Shown: positions 1 through 11,800 of the stretch, one piece after another
Position numbering within the stretch: position 1 is the stretch's first letter
How the letters are laid out: each line of letters starts with the position of its first letter
The notes under the pieces: generated by a model
What the model saw: only the letters and a program-made list of their open reading frames with translations
Told to the model about the DNA's origin: nothing
Database searches by the model: none
Origin: Hyphodiscus hymeniophilus
Taxonomy: Eukaryota; Ascomycota; Leotiomycetes; Helotiales; Hyphodiscaceae
Reading direction: 5' to 3'
DNA: 64,000 bases
Assembly (NCBI GenBank): GCA_016508695.1
Contig: VNKQ01000021.1
Coordinates: forward strand, 236,313-300,312
Position numbers and translations under genes: made by a program

Positions 1-286
1 ATGGGGTACCTGAGTTTCGACCGAAAATTGGGGAATCTCCGGGTACAGCTACTGGACAGTAAAATTGGTGTCATTCTCTGCCCTGTCTCTGCCCCCGTCT
101 CTGCACCCTGTCTCTGCACCCATGGCCCGCCAACTGTCTCCCGCTCTCATCTCAAGAAGCAGGACCAAATGTCAGAGCTGATGCCATTTTCGCTGCTGCA
201 ATCCGCGCTATACAATGTCACTACTCTTTGCCATATTCTTGTAGCCCAGAACTTTACAAATAGAAATATTCATTATGTGCTAAATG

Positions 287-3200
287 CTAAAGGGATATGC
301 GGAAGAGATCTTTGGGATTGACTGTTCCAGCGTCTGGATTATGACTTGCTGCGCGAGGGGATTGCAGCGGCGTTGAGACTCGCGGCATATCCACAAGATG
401 TGCGGAGAAATTCTGCCCACGAGGGTGACTTTGGGATACAGATGCGATGCTAGGTGTATGTAGGGGAGAGTAATCGATGAATGAATCCAGGTCAGAGGAT
501 CCTACCTCACTTAGACCAGACCTCTCTAAGTCCCCGTCTTGGGGGTTCGTGAATTCTCCCTCGTAATCATCGAGCGGTTGTTGTTCACGCCAATCATTCT
601 GATCATAATAGTCTTGGGGTTGAGATCTCCCCAATTATGACTTGGCTGCGGTTGTACAAACGGATCAACGTCTTGGAAAGAAGAAGGATCTTCCATATCC
701 GTGGTTGATTGCTGATTAAACTCTTCAGAATCGGGTTTCTCGAATAAGTGTGCGAACTCGCCGTAATCTGTGATAGAATTAGATGGCTTTCCATCCTCAA
801 TATCAGCACTGAGAGAGCGTGACCGAAGGCTTTCAGAGATATAGCCTGGACGGACATTCTTGACTGCGTCGCTGGTGCCTTGGGTATGGGATATCTGCTC
901 ATTAGCCTGCCCCTGGTCAGAGGAAGGGCCGACCGCCGCGTCGGCCTGTCGATTGTCAACAGTATCTATAGGTATCTGAGATGGCCGAGACTGCTCCTCG
1001 GAGAGGTCACTCTGTTTTGGCGATGTGCTAATATTAGAGAACTGAAATAGCTCCTCGAAGGGATGATCTGCTAATTCATGGTATGGAAGTGTCTCGATCA
1101 CTAGTCGTTTTGGTGGCAGCTTACTTTCATCCATACCTCGAAGAAGGAAGGACAGGTTGCTTATCTGCTCCTTTATTCCCGGATGATGTAGTTCAATGCA
1201 GTCGACAACATCTTGATAATGACCCTTCTTTGGTAAGAGTGCACAAAGACTAATAATTAGCGAATCGGAGTAATGATTTCCATCTCCGCAGGGAAGCAAG
1301 AACCTACCTCGTTTCCGTCACCTCCTTGGGAAGCACGGCTAGGATAGGAGCGCCGTAGCGCTGAGACATTATCCATAGCGGCTTTCCCAACCGTATCCAA
1401 TAGTCAAATGCGCCCTCTGCTTGCTGACGCATCTCCTGCTCGCTCAGCTGCTCCCCTTTCGTCTTGCTCACCTTCTTGCTTTTCGCATTGCCCTTCTCGC
1501 CTTTCTTTCTCCTACTAGCCTTCTTGCTCTTGTCCTTGATGGTATGAGGAAAGAAAATGTTAACAAATTTCTCTCTAGCAGATGGTTGTCCTCGCTTTTG
1601 AGGCACAGCCTTCTCAGCCTCATACATGGATACTAGTTCCGCGAGGTGTACTCTCTTTGAGAATTGGAGGACTATCTTTGGGGCCTCGAAGGCCTTTTCC
1701 TTTTCCCACCCATCTTCAAGTATGAATTTGAGCTGCTTTAGCCGCCGATCCATGGCTGAGATCTTGTCTGGTCCTCCACTTTGTTTCAAAGCATTCTGAT
1801 CGGGCCTAATATCAATGGAAGTAACTGGGTTACGTATCATGTAGCAGAAATGCTGACAATCTTTGAGGACCTCTATACTCTTGATCCGTTGCAACTGTGC
1901 TTGCCAGTCTGTGGGCAACTTTGCCATTCGATCGTTCCTATGATCTTCTTGGCCTACCGCGTCTGATGGAGCTATCTCTTGACGAATCTTCTCCCATACG
2001 CGGCGAGCACACTTGCCTCGCCATAGGCTCTGAATAAGAACGACCGTACGCCTATACTGTTGCCAGCTTTTGATGTGTCTTCTTCGCAAGAAGCCCTTCG
2101 CTGCAGCTTGTATAAGGGTGACGTTATTGCGAATAGCATCAAGGGTTTTACGATGACTGTGACCACGCCATACTCTTTGTATGGCGGTAGTAGCCGCGGA
2201 ACTGCGCTTCTCTTGTATGCATTTTCGAGCGAGATATCCCCGACCGGCAGATTGTATAAGGAGGATCGCGTTTCGGGCCTCCAAGTACTTGGAACGATAG
2301 TACCTGGCTCTTAGGTTCTTCTGGATCACGGTGGCGTGATGATCGAGACAGTCTGTTCTCAGATTCTCCAGGGTCGCCAATGTGTCCGCACCGAAGTAGA
2401 CCTCCGTCAAGCCGACTTGATACTTCTCCAGGCCCTCGCTGTTGCTAGCCTCAAGCACTTCGGTGAGGATACTACCTGCTAGATCCCGGATCTCCAATGT
2501 CCTTGACGACGAAGGAAGAAGCATGTAGTACCGCAGGGTGAATTCCTCGTGCGTCCATGTTGTTAGGTATTTTGCACTTCTTTTGCAAAGATCTCCATTC
2601 GCCGCATCTGGGAGCTCAGTATGTGCGCGTTTTGATGATCTGCCATCTCTAAAGTCTTGCTTGCGTTTAAAGCATGCGTTTTGTATGGTGTCTAGCCGGT
2701 GTAGGGTCGAAGAGGTAACGGTCTGTTGTGAAAGCGGCTCACCCTGAGGAGTATCCTGACGACGTGAGTCGTTATTGCGATCGGATGGAAGGCAAACGTT
2801 AAGGCTTGTTGAACACTGAGAATCGTGGTTCGTCTGCTCAGTTTCGAACTCGTCTGCGTCGGCTAAGAGGTTCTCGTACTGATCATGAGCAGTCGTTGAG
2901 ATTTGATCGTGAGAGTCTACGAAGAGGTTTCTGTGCCCGTGAACGGCTGATGAGCCTCGACCACCAGGATCGACGAGGTCATTTTCGTTCACCTCGACCC
3001 CGTCAACAGAGCCCGAATGTTCTCTCGGCGGATTATCCTGAGCTGAAAGAGGGGTAAGGGCTGGAGTTGGGAAAGGCTTTGACTGGGAGAGGTCTTGAAC
3101 GGCTACCAGGACTTCTTGAGCGGCTGCAAGTGCTTCGTGGTACGCGGAAGGGTTATTCTCGAGAATTTGAATATGATCAGGGTTTCGCAGAAGGTGGACC

Positions 3201-3327
3201 AGATAGTTGCATATCTGGCAAGATATTAGAAGAACAAGGGGAGGTTGAAGGTAGGAAAAGAGCAATTGCTAACCTTGACAACATCTAAGTTCGACTCTGA
3301 ATCTGGGTCAAGGTCTAGAGGCGGCAT
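287..3327 (-). CDS. IQ-motif protein with a myosin-converter-like segment, probable C-terminal frameshift
   Basis: Start is the ATG at 3327-3325. The first exon (3327-3274) encodes 18 residues beginning MPPLDLDPDSE; intron 3215-3273 (GTTAGC...CCAG) leads into ICNYLVHLLRNP. A second intron (1250-1307, GTAGGT, branch GCTAAT) joins ...EVTET to SLCALLPKKG in frame. Residues about 225-300 resemble the converter region of class V myosin heavy chains (WTHEEFTLRYYML, KYQVGLTEVYF, LENLRTDCL). About 310-430 hold five IQ calmodulin-binding motifs. A Lys-rich stretch follows near 585-615. There is no myosin head: no P-loop or switch motifs are seen. After about codon 886 the acidic tail continues only in another frame (DYYDQNDWREQQPLDDYEGE...); a one-base loss in the G run at 616-619 (CCCC on the coding strand) would explain this. 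Otherwise the protein ends at 526. Probable role: calmodulin-binding scaffold (inference). The family is recognised; function is unknown. Confidence 0.75.
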
Positions 3328-4232
3328 CTTAGTACTTTACCTTGGACTTCTTTTCAATCGCCATCTACCCAAGGTTGGCTTGCAGATGAATGAAAGCATG
3401 GCTTGTTCGTTGAGGTTGGGAGATGTGATGGAACCCGAATAGAACGAAGCGATTCGGGTCATTTTGTCCTCACTTGGTTCCTGCGCTAGCTAGGCACGCC
3501 AACGTGCGCCCAGCAATCCCCCCGAATTGAACGAATCGATTCGGACCCCTCTAGTTCCTGAACCTATTTATAAATTAGCGCGGCTCATGCAACGTCCCAA
3601 AATTATTTTCTTCAAATTGACTGCAATTCTTATGCAAAAGCTAATCTGCAAATCGCCCGCTTAAGGAGCTGCACGATTTGGCTACACGTAGGGAGAAAGC
3701 CTTACCACCTACATGTTACTAAGGTCAGCTGCTCACGTTTATCTCAGCTTTTCACGAACAAGCAATGTGGACGAGGTGACTCACCTTTCTTTTTGGCACG
3801 GCCGTTGATGGCTCCCTTTGGTTGAGAAGTCCCCACCGGATGACCTTTGTGATACGTGGCGTTCAGTTTGACTCTCTCCAGTTTAGGTATTGGCTTTTGA
3901 GGATAGATGGTAGCACATTTTGGATGGATGACCATCGATGTCTTCTCGGCATCCCAAAGAAAACATCACTGGCCTACAACCTTTTGATGGAAAATAATCT
4001 CTCAACCTTAGAGTAGTAGGCAGAGAAATCCTATTGTTGTCTTTACGTCTCGATCCTCTCACGAGTACCTTATAAGCGACCATTGCTTCCTCTCTTCGCT
4101 TCCTGTCTTCCTTTCTTTCTTCCTCTTTCGTCCCTTTAATCAGATCGACCTCTTCCCACTTGTCCTCCACTATCGTCTCTCTTCATTTGTATAGCAAAGA
4201 GTCACCCTCGCTCTCGCTCTTACTTATCGGTT
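3328..4232. other. Intergenic region, no gene recognised
   Basis: I see no convincing coding sequence. About 4085-4190 is pyrimidine-rich on the + strand (runs of CTTCCT/CTCTC), the composition often found in fungal promoters just upstream of a start codon. It fits the leader of the ferric reductase gene that begins at 4233. The apparent basic ORF on the minus strand here is only the complement of that CT-rich tract. Confidence 0.5.
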
Positions 4233-6024
4233 ATGGATAACAGCCTTATATATGCTATTGTTATGGGCGGTAGCTTTTGCCTCCTCCTGCTTATTAATTG
4301 TCTCCCTTTGCTACTCCGCTTCGTCAAGTATCTCTTCCCTCTTCTGTTAAAGTATCTGATCTACCGCTATGTTCTTTATCGACACCGGCTCTTAGGTCTA
4401 TAGAGTCTAGCCGATGTCTTGATACAACTGATCTATATCGCAAGAAATGTATGTTACTTGCAGTTCTAGGATATAACTATCTCACAAGCCGGACTTCGAG
4501 CCGGGACACTCGCGATAATCAACCTAATCCCACTATTTGTAGTTCCTTACCTTAGTACCCTCGCAGATTTGCTAGGTGTAACCCTTAGCACGTTTCGGTA
4601 GATTTATCGGTCGGCAGGCGTAATGGCGGTCATACTAACTATCTTCCACCTGCTAGTCATAATATCCTTATAGCCCTCTTTCCCTTTAAATCTGCCCCAG
4701 AACAAGTTCGCAGTTATAGTAAGTAGTCTCTTTGTTACCTTTCTTCACTAACACTTTGCTTAGGGAGCATCATCAATAGGCTTCATTATTCTACTCTCTA
4801 TATCGTTCTTCCGCAGACCCTCCTACGAATTCTTCCTTCGCACCCACTAAGCCTTAGCTATACTAACTGCTTACACTATCTGGCGACATCTGCCCTCCGA
4901 GAAAGGCTTCCCTCGCGTATACATTTACATCTCGGCAGGGCTATTTTTGCTTATATACATCTATCAAGGGTATATGATCATCCGCCGAAACGGTATCTTT
5001 CATTACCGTAGTGCGCAAGCCCATATAACTCATGAATATAGCGCGGTCAGGGTCCGCGTACAGCTTCACAAGCCACTTGATGTTAAAGCGGGGCAGATCA
5101 TCAATCTTTGGATGTGGATTCCTTCCGTCAGCTTTTGGTCCTTCTTGCAGAGCCATCCATTTGTGGTGATCTCGTGGGCAGAGAGAGCGCAGGATCATCT
5201 AGATCTCTTCATTGAGCCTCGGAGAGGCCTGACCCGAGATCTCTTACGTTATGCCGAGGGTGAGCGTGCTATGCACCCCTGGGTGCTGTTCAGCGGACCT
5301 CACGGAAAGAGTATCCCCACGATCGACTGTGAGAACATTCTCATGATAGCTAGCGGCTTTGGAATCGCAGCACACTTGCCGTATCTAAAGCAACTCATTC
5401 ACGGTTATAATGCCCGTGAGGTCCGGGCTCGTCGAATCCATCTAGTCTGGCAGGTTCGGGACATCAGTAAGTCGTGGCCCCATGATCTACTTAAAACAAA
5501 GATCTGACTGAACCAGGCGTCATACTCGCGGCCCAGTCGCTTCTTAATGGTGCATTAAATGAAGATACTCTGGATGATGGTTGGGTACGTACTATAAAAG
5601 CTTTGAGATTCTCGGCCTCACTGATAGCGGAGAACAGATTCTGGCCATCTCAATCTACTGTGAATCGAGCGACATCGGTGATAAGTCCTTTGGGAAACGT
5701 GCAAACGTCCGTCCAGGCAAAGCTCCATTGCGAGAGATTCTTCAAGCAGAAGTTGCGGGAAAGCATATTGAGAAGAAGCTAGTGGATAACATCGACTGGG
5801 ATACCAAGAGACTCGTGGAGGGAGAACTTGAATCTGGAGGACAGGCTAGGAGAGCTGGCCAGTTACTGGTCACAGGTGAGTTGACCAGTCTATCGTTCTA
5901 CCCAGGCTAATGAATGGAAGTCTCTGCTACCGATGATATCCGAGATGAGTTACGCAGCGCTGTGCGAGGCCATCTGACGGATGGAGTGAGCTTCTTCGAA
6001 CTCGACTTTCAACCTTCGCACTAA
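4233..6024 (+). pseudogene. Ferric reductase (FRE family) inactivated by five RIP-like stops
   Basis: Exons by frame and splice sites: 4233-4718, 4764-5466, 5517-5584, 5638-5875, 5921-6024. The N-terminal part encodes hydrophobic helices (MDNSLIYAIVMGG, SFCLLLLINCLPLLL, GTLAIINLIPLFV, SAGVMAVILTIFH) of a ferric-reductase transmembrane domain. Exon 2 carries the FAD-binding segment (HPFVVISWAE, where HPF[ST] is usual) and an NAD(P)-binding glycine motif (ASGFGIAAHLPYL). The last exons hold the C-terminal NAD-binding part, ending FELDFQPSH. In-frame stops lie at 4401 (TAG), 4467 (TAG), 4599 (TAG), 4671 (TAG) and 4848 (TAA). At 4599 and 4848 the expected residue is Gln, so CAG/CAA became TAG/TAA, the RIP change. 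Intact members are membrane flavocytochromes that reduce Fe(III). Downstream of 4848 the frame is open, so decay is limited. FREs are a recurrent Starship cargo class. Confidence 0.85.
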
Positions 6025-6492
6025 GGAAATTCAGGTTGGTGGGATGAGATCTATCAGCCCACATAAGTTTTAGGATAGGAAATTTCCTTGGTTTTGGTAC
6101 GCGTAGATAGAAAAAATCAAAACACAAAGCTAATCGTAAGCTGGCGATTACAGAAGAATCTGTCTGAGGTTCCCAGCCAAGATTTCCATCATTGCAATAG
6201 CTTTGTCCGACATTATAAGCACGGCTTTGCTATCCTGCGTAAAGGCGTGCTCCTTAGAGTCGTCTCCATTGGGCCTATTAGAACCTATGACTAACTGAGA
6301 TTTGAAGATGCTTCAAGTCAAAGGAAGTCCAGTTACCTAACGTCTCTCGACGATGTCGTTGATGCGAAGTCGGAAGCTGTTAAGCCATGTGCTGACGACC
6401 CGGCCGACGTCGCCGGATATATGTTTTACCGAGGTCCGAGATGAATCGTGAGTTCTGTCATCTTTCCTCCCACATTTCTTACCACAATCGCG
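6025..6492. other. Intergenic region, nothing recognised
   Basis: Short ORFs here lack family features or splice support. An ATG at 6441 is followed by TGA after two codons in its own frame and does not join cleanly to the kinase-like gene downstream. Confidence 0.5.
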
Positions 6493-7320
6493 ATGGGCAT
6501 ACAAGCACCAAATGCATTTAACTCAGCACTCAAAGAAGACTGCCGCTACGGAAAAGGCCGGCTTCTCGACAGCGGGGCGTCCGGGATTTTGGAGATTTTG
6601 CCCTGCGGCGACGTGACAAGATCGCCATGGCCTGGTCAATTCGAAATGGACAGTTGCAGAGAGATCCCAGTCGAGAGCGAAATCTACAGCAAGCTCGGCC
6701 GACACCCTCGCCTGACTGAAATCACTGGCTGGGATCTTCAAAAGTGCGTCCTTACCATGGAATTTATGCTAAACGGCAATTTACAAACCTTTCTCTTGAA
6801 GAACGACACGATCACTGAAACACAACGACTTCGATGGGCCCAGGAGGCAGCTGAAGGCGTTCAGCTTCTACATGATGCAGGCGTGCTCCATTGCGATATA
6901 AATCCCAAAAACATTCTGCTTGATGCACGTCTAGGCCTCAAGATTGCGAACTTCGGGGGCTCATCTCTTGCAGGCTCTAAACCGTCAGCTTGTAATGGAC
7001 TACGATTCTCCTTACCGGACAGATGTTGGCGAGACCCTCCAACGGTGCATGATCATCTCTTTGCGCTCGGAACCACAGTCTACTTTGTTATGACACGCCA
7101 ACTCTCTTTTCCGGGGCTTTCTGAGGAGGTCGAAGAGAACTACAGGAAACACAGATTTCCTGACGTCTCAAAGATAATCTGTGGACAGTTGATTCAACAG
7201 TGTTGGAAATCGCAGGTCGCCTCTGCTCAAGAAATCTCCAGAACCATGCAAAGCAAAGGAAGTTTTTGTCAAATTGATCATAGTGGGTGCCTCATGTCCG
7301 TCAGTATTGAAGAGTCATAG
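6493..7320 (+). CDS. Protein kinase-like protein, predicted pseudokinase
   Basis: Single-exon 275-residue protein; the first in-frame ATG is at 6493. It matches the small fungal kinase family with the catalytic loop HCDINPKNILL (residues about 133-143, Asp135 present, Cys in place of the usual Arg of HRD). The magnesium-binding DFG motif reads NFG (Asn153, AAC), and no VAIK-type lysine is visible in the N-terminal lobe around GDVTRSPWP. Residues about 97-128 hold a recognisable hinge and helix region (LTMEFMLNGNL...RWAQEAAEGVQLLHDAGV). The N-terminal lobe is short and glycine-poor. With D replaced by N in DFG, phosphotransfer is probably lost; GAC/GAT-to-AAC is a G-to-A change that RIP could produce, or the protein may be a true pseudokinase. 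The reading frame is otherwise intact. Substrate unknown. Confidence 0.75.
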   Translation: MGIQAPNAFNSALKEDCRYGKGRLLDSGASGILEILPCGDVTRSPWPGQFEMDSCREIPVESEIYSKLGRHPRLTEITGWDLQKCVLTMEFMLNGNLQTFLLKNDTITETQRLRWAQEAAEGVQLLHDAGVLHCDINPKNILLDARLGLKIANFGGSSLAGSKPSACNGLRFSLPDRCWRDPPTVHDHLFALGTTVYFVMTRQLSFPGLSEEVEENYRKHRFPDVSKIICGQLIQQCWKSQVASAQEISRTMQSKGSFCQIDHSGCLMSVSIEES

Positions 7321-8817
7321 CATTGCTGACTTGTGCCATTGAGTCCTTCGCTGACAAGATCTTAGATCGCCTCATCGAACTTAAGCCGGTACTCAATTGC
7401 GTATCGTCATTAATCACCACGAAAACCCAATACCGACCCAACTTCCACAACGCAGTCGTCAGCGCACATCGCTTTGTCCTCAAGCCGCAAGATTTAGCGT
7501 GAATAGCCTTCGTCTCTTTGATTTGGGCACTGATCGCGGCTGGTGCTTGATCCCTGAGGGACTTCCTTCGGACTGGGACTCTGCATGCCCGAAGCTCTTG
7601 CGGTCGAACACAAGTTGGCGACCTTCGTGACTAACGTTCTACTGTAGATTTCACTTTCAAGGTGATTTACTTGCTAAGAGGCCGAATGCTAAATGGTGGC
7701 TACTTGGTCATCTCGGATCTATGCACTCGGATGACTGGGTTTGCACCCCTATCCTTGTACGGCATGAGTTGTTTATGCATCTTAGAAGTCAAGGGTTGGT
7801 GTGGAAAGGAGTGTTAGAAGTGCTCCAGGTTTCAAGGAACGACTGATTCTCCTACTCCAGTCCGATGAGTGAAGCGCAGAAGTAAGGACGAGCGAATTGT
7901 GGGAAATCAAGCAACAAGACGACTCTTGACCCACCGTCATTTCTTTTGTGATCTATCTGGATCATACACACAACTCGAAATAGTGGAGGACTAACTGCAC
8001 CTGTCATTGTCCTTGTTCTGGGTGGTCCAGAGGCTCTAGACACTCTGTTCTTCGCTCTGTATCAATATGGCCTGCTGATCAGAAAACCAAAGACTCGTCG
8101 TCCATGATTGCGACGCGTCAGAATGGCGAATGTTTTACCGTGCATTATCAAAGCAAGTCCGGTATGTTGGCAGCTTCTGGTTCGTAGCATTTGCATGGCT
8201 TGGTGAGTCAATTGTGTACGAGCTGCTCGGTTTAGGGGTTGCATATGCAGATTGGTTTGCTTTTTCAGATGTGATGTACGCCAGACTAAAGACCACGGTT
8301 CAGACTCCCAGGACGGTTCGTTGATACGGAAGCACCACATCATGCCTTGCCCTCGTTCACGATGTCGTCATCCAAATACGCCTGTACAAGGCTTACCCCT
8401 CCCCTTTGTTAACTTCTGCGAGGGGGTTCGTCTGTAGGAGAGTGCCGATTGAATATAACGTATTGCCCGACCAAGTCGATCTCTACGGGAAACGGAATTG
8501 TGGTCGTACAAGGCTTGCTGCATTACTGCATTTGGTGGCGTCCTAAAACAAACCTCGACGACGTCTACACCGTATCGATCCCGTCTGGTTTCCCGCCTTC
8601 CACCTTCCAGGATCCATTATCGCTCCCTGCTGAGGCTATGCAATCAGGAGCCTGGGTTAAAAAGTGCGCATCGTCGATGGAGTGATCTGCGACGGTGGCA
8701 TTCACCGCAAGAAGGTGTGACATAAAGCAGACTCTCCTCGTCAACACGTCCCTCATCGACTTCAGAGCAGATTGCACGACTCAGCCTCCTCTTTTCGACG
8801 AAAACCCCAATCTAAAG
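7321..8817. other. Intergenic region, no gene recognised
   Basis: Several 60-90 codon ORFs overlap in different frames, but none shows a known motif, signal peptide or convincing splice continuation. The open frame before 8818 (from 8695) contains no ATG and is read as leader sequence of the large gene that follows. Confidence 0.45.
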
Positions 8818-11800
8818 ATGGCCAACGAAGAAAGTTTGTCCTACGTCATCAACCATGTCTTCCTCCCCCCCAGACTACCGCAAGAGGATGACAGCGAGTA
8901 TGATAAGGACTTTGCCATAGGAAAGCAGTGCGAGACTTCGTTGGCGCTGTTTCGGGGCCATCTCCCTGCTCACCAGCACCGGAAATGGGCCGTCTGCACC
9001 AAGATGATCAGGAATCTACTTGCGTTGAGGGATCCTTATGAAGGTATGATGCTCGACAACATGGGAAGTTCCTTTGGGGACATGGACATGAACGGTATGG
9101 GCTTTTTTGCGCAGTCGCCCTCCCGTAAGCTGATCTTGATAGATGTCCTGGCCTTTCACATCCGTGGCCAGAATGCTGGCCTCATTATCCGCAAACTGCC
9201 GGAGCACTTCTCGTTCGAGTCGTTTGAGCTCTCGCCTACGACCAAGTCTGTTATGGAAACGAAAGGTAGGCTTCGTCGGTGCTTTCCTGGCCCAGCCATC
9301 GCATTAGATCATGAGCGGGTTGGTGACTCGTCTTTCTGCGAAGCGCTGGCACAGGTCCTCGCATCGCTGGATGCTAACACGCCGCTCGAAGTCTATCACT
9401 GCGTGTCAAAAGCACAAACTAAGACCGTCGAGATCCGGGAGACGATCCATCCAAAGTTCATCACTGAGATGCTGACTGGTATCCTACGCGGCATTGGCCG
9501 ACCCTATGATACGAATCGCATCCACAAACGCACGCGAGACGATGTTCTGTGGAATAATGCACTTAAACCATGGCGACGTTCGCCCTTCTGGCTGTTGCTT
9601 CGCGTGGCACTGCAGACCATCCTCGCGGTAGGCGGATTCGATCATAAAGATTACAAGTCATTCATGATCTTCTTCATGGCACATGTCCTAGAGCTGGCCC
9701 TGCGGCAATGCGTATCCAGCGATACCCTCTTTCTCATGGCCGCGAAGATCAGCAGGCGAATGCTGAAACTCGCACTTGGGGACCAGCAGCCTGGAATACA
9801 CTACATCCAACGAATCGTGGACGCCACCCATCAAGAGCTTGCTAAGAGGTGGCAGTCGATCGAGCAGAGTCCAGATCCCCTTGGGCTCTACAAGGCATGG
9901 AAAGCAGCACGACTGTCCTTCCACTCTGACACAGAGCTGAGTGTCTTGACTCTGAAGCCTTACGTGGATCGTATATGGACTCGTGCCAAGGTACCTCTGA
10001 ATGCCAGTGACTTCATGCCGATGTCTCCTACGCGTACCGACTGGAAAGGAGGATTCCCAGACCTCCTGGCTGGTGGTGACTATCCATCCCGCCTCTCCCT
10101 GCTGGACCTGGACCTCTGGGTGCAGAAGAGCCTCAAGAATTGGATGATGGAGAATCAGAGATCAGAAACAGCCTGCACTGTGCTATCAAAGCTCATCCAA
10201 TTATACACTACAACCGCAACAGGTGTGTACTCAGGTAATCCCGTGGACACCTCGCTCATGCTTCTTACCACGATGGACCTATGGGTTGGCCTTGACACGT
10301 GTGCGACGTGCCAGCACCCGTTGCTGAAAAAGTATGAGCCCGGATTCCCCCCCTCACTGTTCGATCCGCTGTTGCTACCCACGAGGGCGCAGATGGAGCG
10401 TCTGATCCGTATCGAGCAACACATCCAACGAAGGAGAGAAGCGTCTCAGCATCCGTCCTCCCTCATCTTCCAACATACCAACAAGGTTGACAGCTTCGCG
10501 GTGAAATACTTCGAGCAATCGCTCTATCACCAGGCGCTCCGACGTGAGATTGAGGCTGCGGCTACGCTCAGGCGGGATGCGAAGAAGGCAGAGCTCGCAC
10601 GAATGACCGAGGAATACCACAGCCTTCTGCAAAGATCTGATTCCCTGAGCCACGACGAACGCACACGTTGGGATGGATACGAGTATGTCTCTTACCACTT
10701 GCCCTCTGACTGCCAAAAGTGTGGCCTTAAACAAGAGGCTGACGCTCTTGAGATCACTGTTCATGAATGGCCTCTCCCTTACATCGAATTAGAAGCGAAA
10801 TCTGCAGTATTTGAGTTAGCCGTGCCCCAAGCGATTGCCCAGTGGCGAGATGCCAGTTTTGGTCTTCTTGAAGACTTGTTTTCTCCGCAAAAAGCTGGGA
10901 GACCTTGCAGCTCCAAAGTCTATCACCTGCGAGAATACAGTGGCCTGAGCAGTTACGCACATGGCGAGACGGGTAGGCTTCAGCTAGCATCGGAGGCAAA
11001 GCCGAGTATCGTAGCACACTACCGCTCCAAGAAGGTTCCTCTAGCTGAAGAAGCAAGCATTTGTGTCAAGAACGGCTTGCACTATTCTTTATATGATACA
11101 CTTTCGATCCAGTGGACGTCAGAGCTTCTTGGTGATTTCGACATAAGACGGCTGTGCACCTTTCAGCTTCCACCTTTATCTCACGCGGGCCTACAATGTG
11201 CCTTGGACGGGACCGCCCATACTTCTAACGAGGCGCTTGCTAGGCAGGTTGACTGCCCAAGAGATCTAAACTTGCACGAGTTTTACGCCTTCTTTACGCT
11301 ACGATCAGGTCACCGACTTCAGTGGCGCAACATAGCACGGGAGCTTACAGCTCGTATACTCAACTTTAGCCATAGCGAGACGAACATGTTGATAGCTCAG
11401 GCAGCCTGGCAGGCAGGGTGCTCTAGTACAGCAACTTCACGCGACTCCCACGTTGATCTCGAAGAGGAAGAGTTTGGAATGTCTCTCATGGCCGCGCTAG
11501 AAGAGGCCCGTCAAACCGTAGAAGCCAATTGGCAAGGCGCTACTGCACTACGGACTTTCGTCTTTCTTGTGACTCGATTACTCTCTCTGTCTCCGCACGG
11601 CACAGTCCACGAGTGTTGCTACTTGTTCCTGAAGAGAGCGCGACTGGTCTCCCTGCGGTGGGCGCGTGAGCTAGGCCATTTGCTTCACGACGGGCAGGAT
11701 GTCGAGGAATTAAAAGCCCTGAACCTGCTGACACTCGAGATGGCTTTGATATGCCACGCTACTTTCGACGTTGATCAGGTCCATCTTCCTGCCCTGTTAC

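Noticed and set aside
1..321. Plus-strand ORF at the window start
   Set aside because: No motif; low-complexity GTCTCTGC reiteration; it overlaps the 3' end of the minus-strand IQ gene.
3883..4170. Lys/Glu/Arg-rich minus-strand ORF
   Set aside because: It is the complement of a pyrimidine-rich promoter tract upstream of the ferric reductase.
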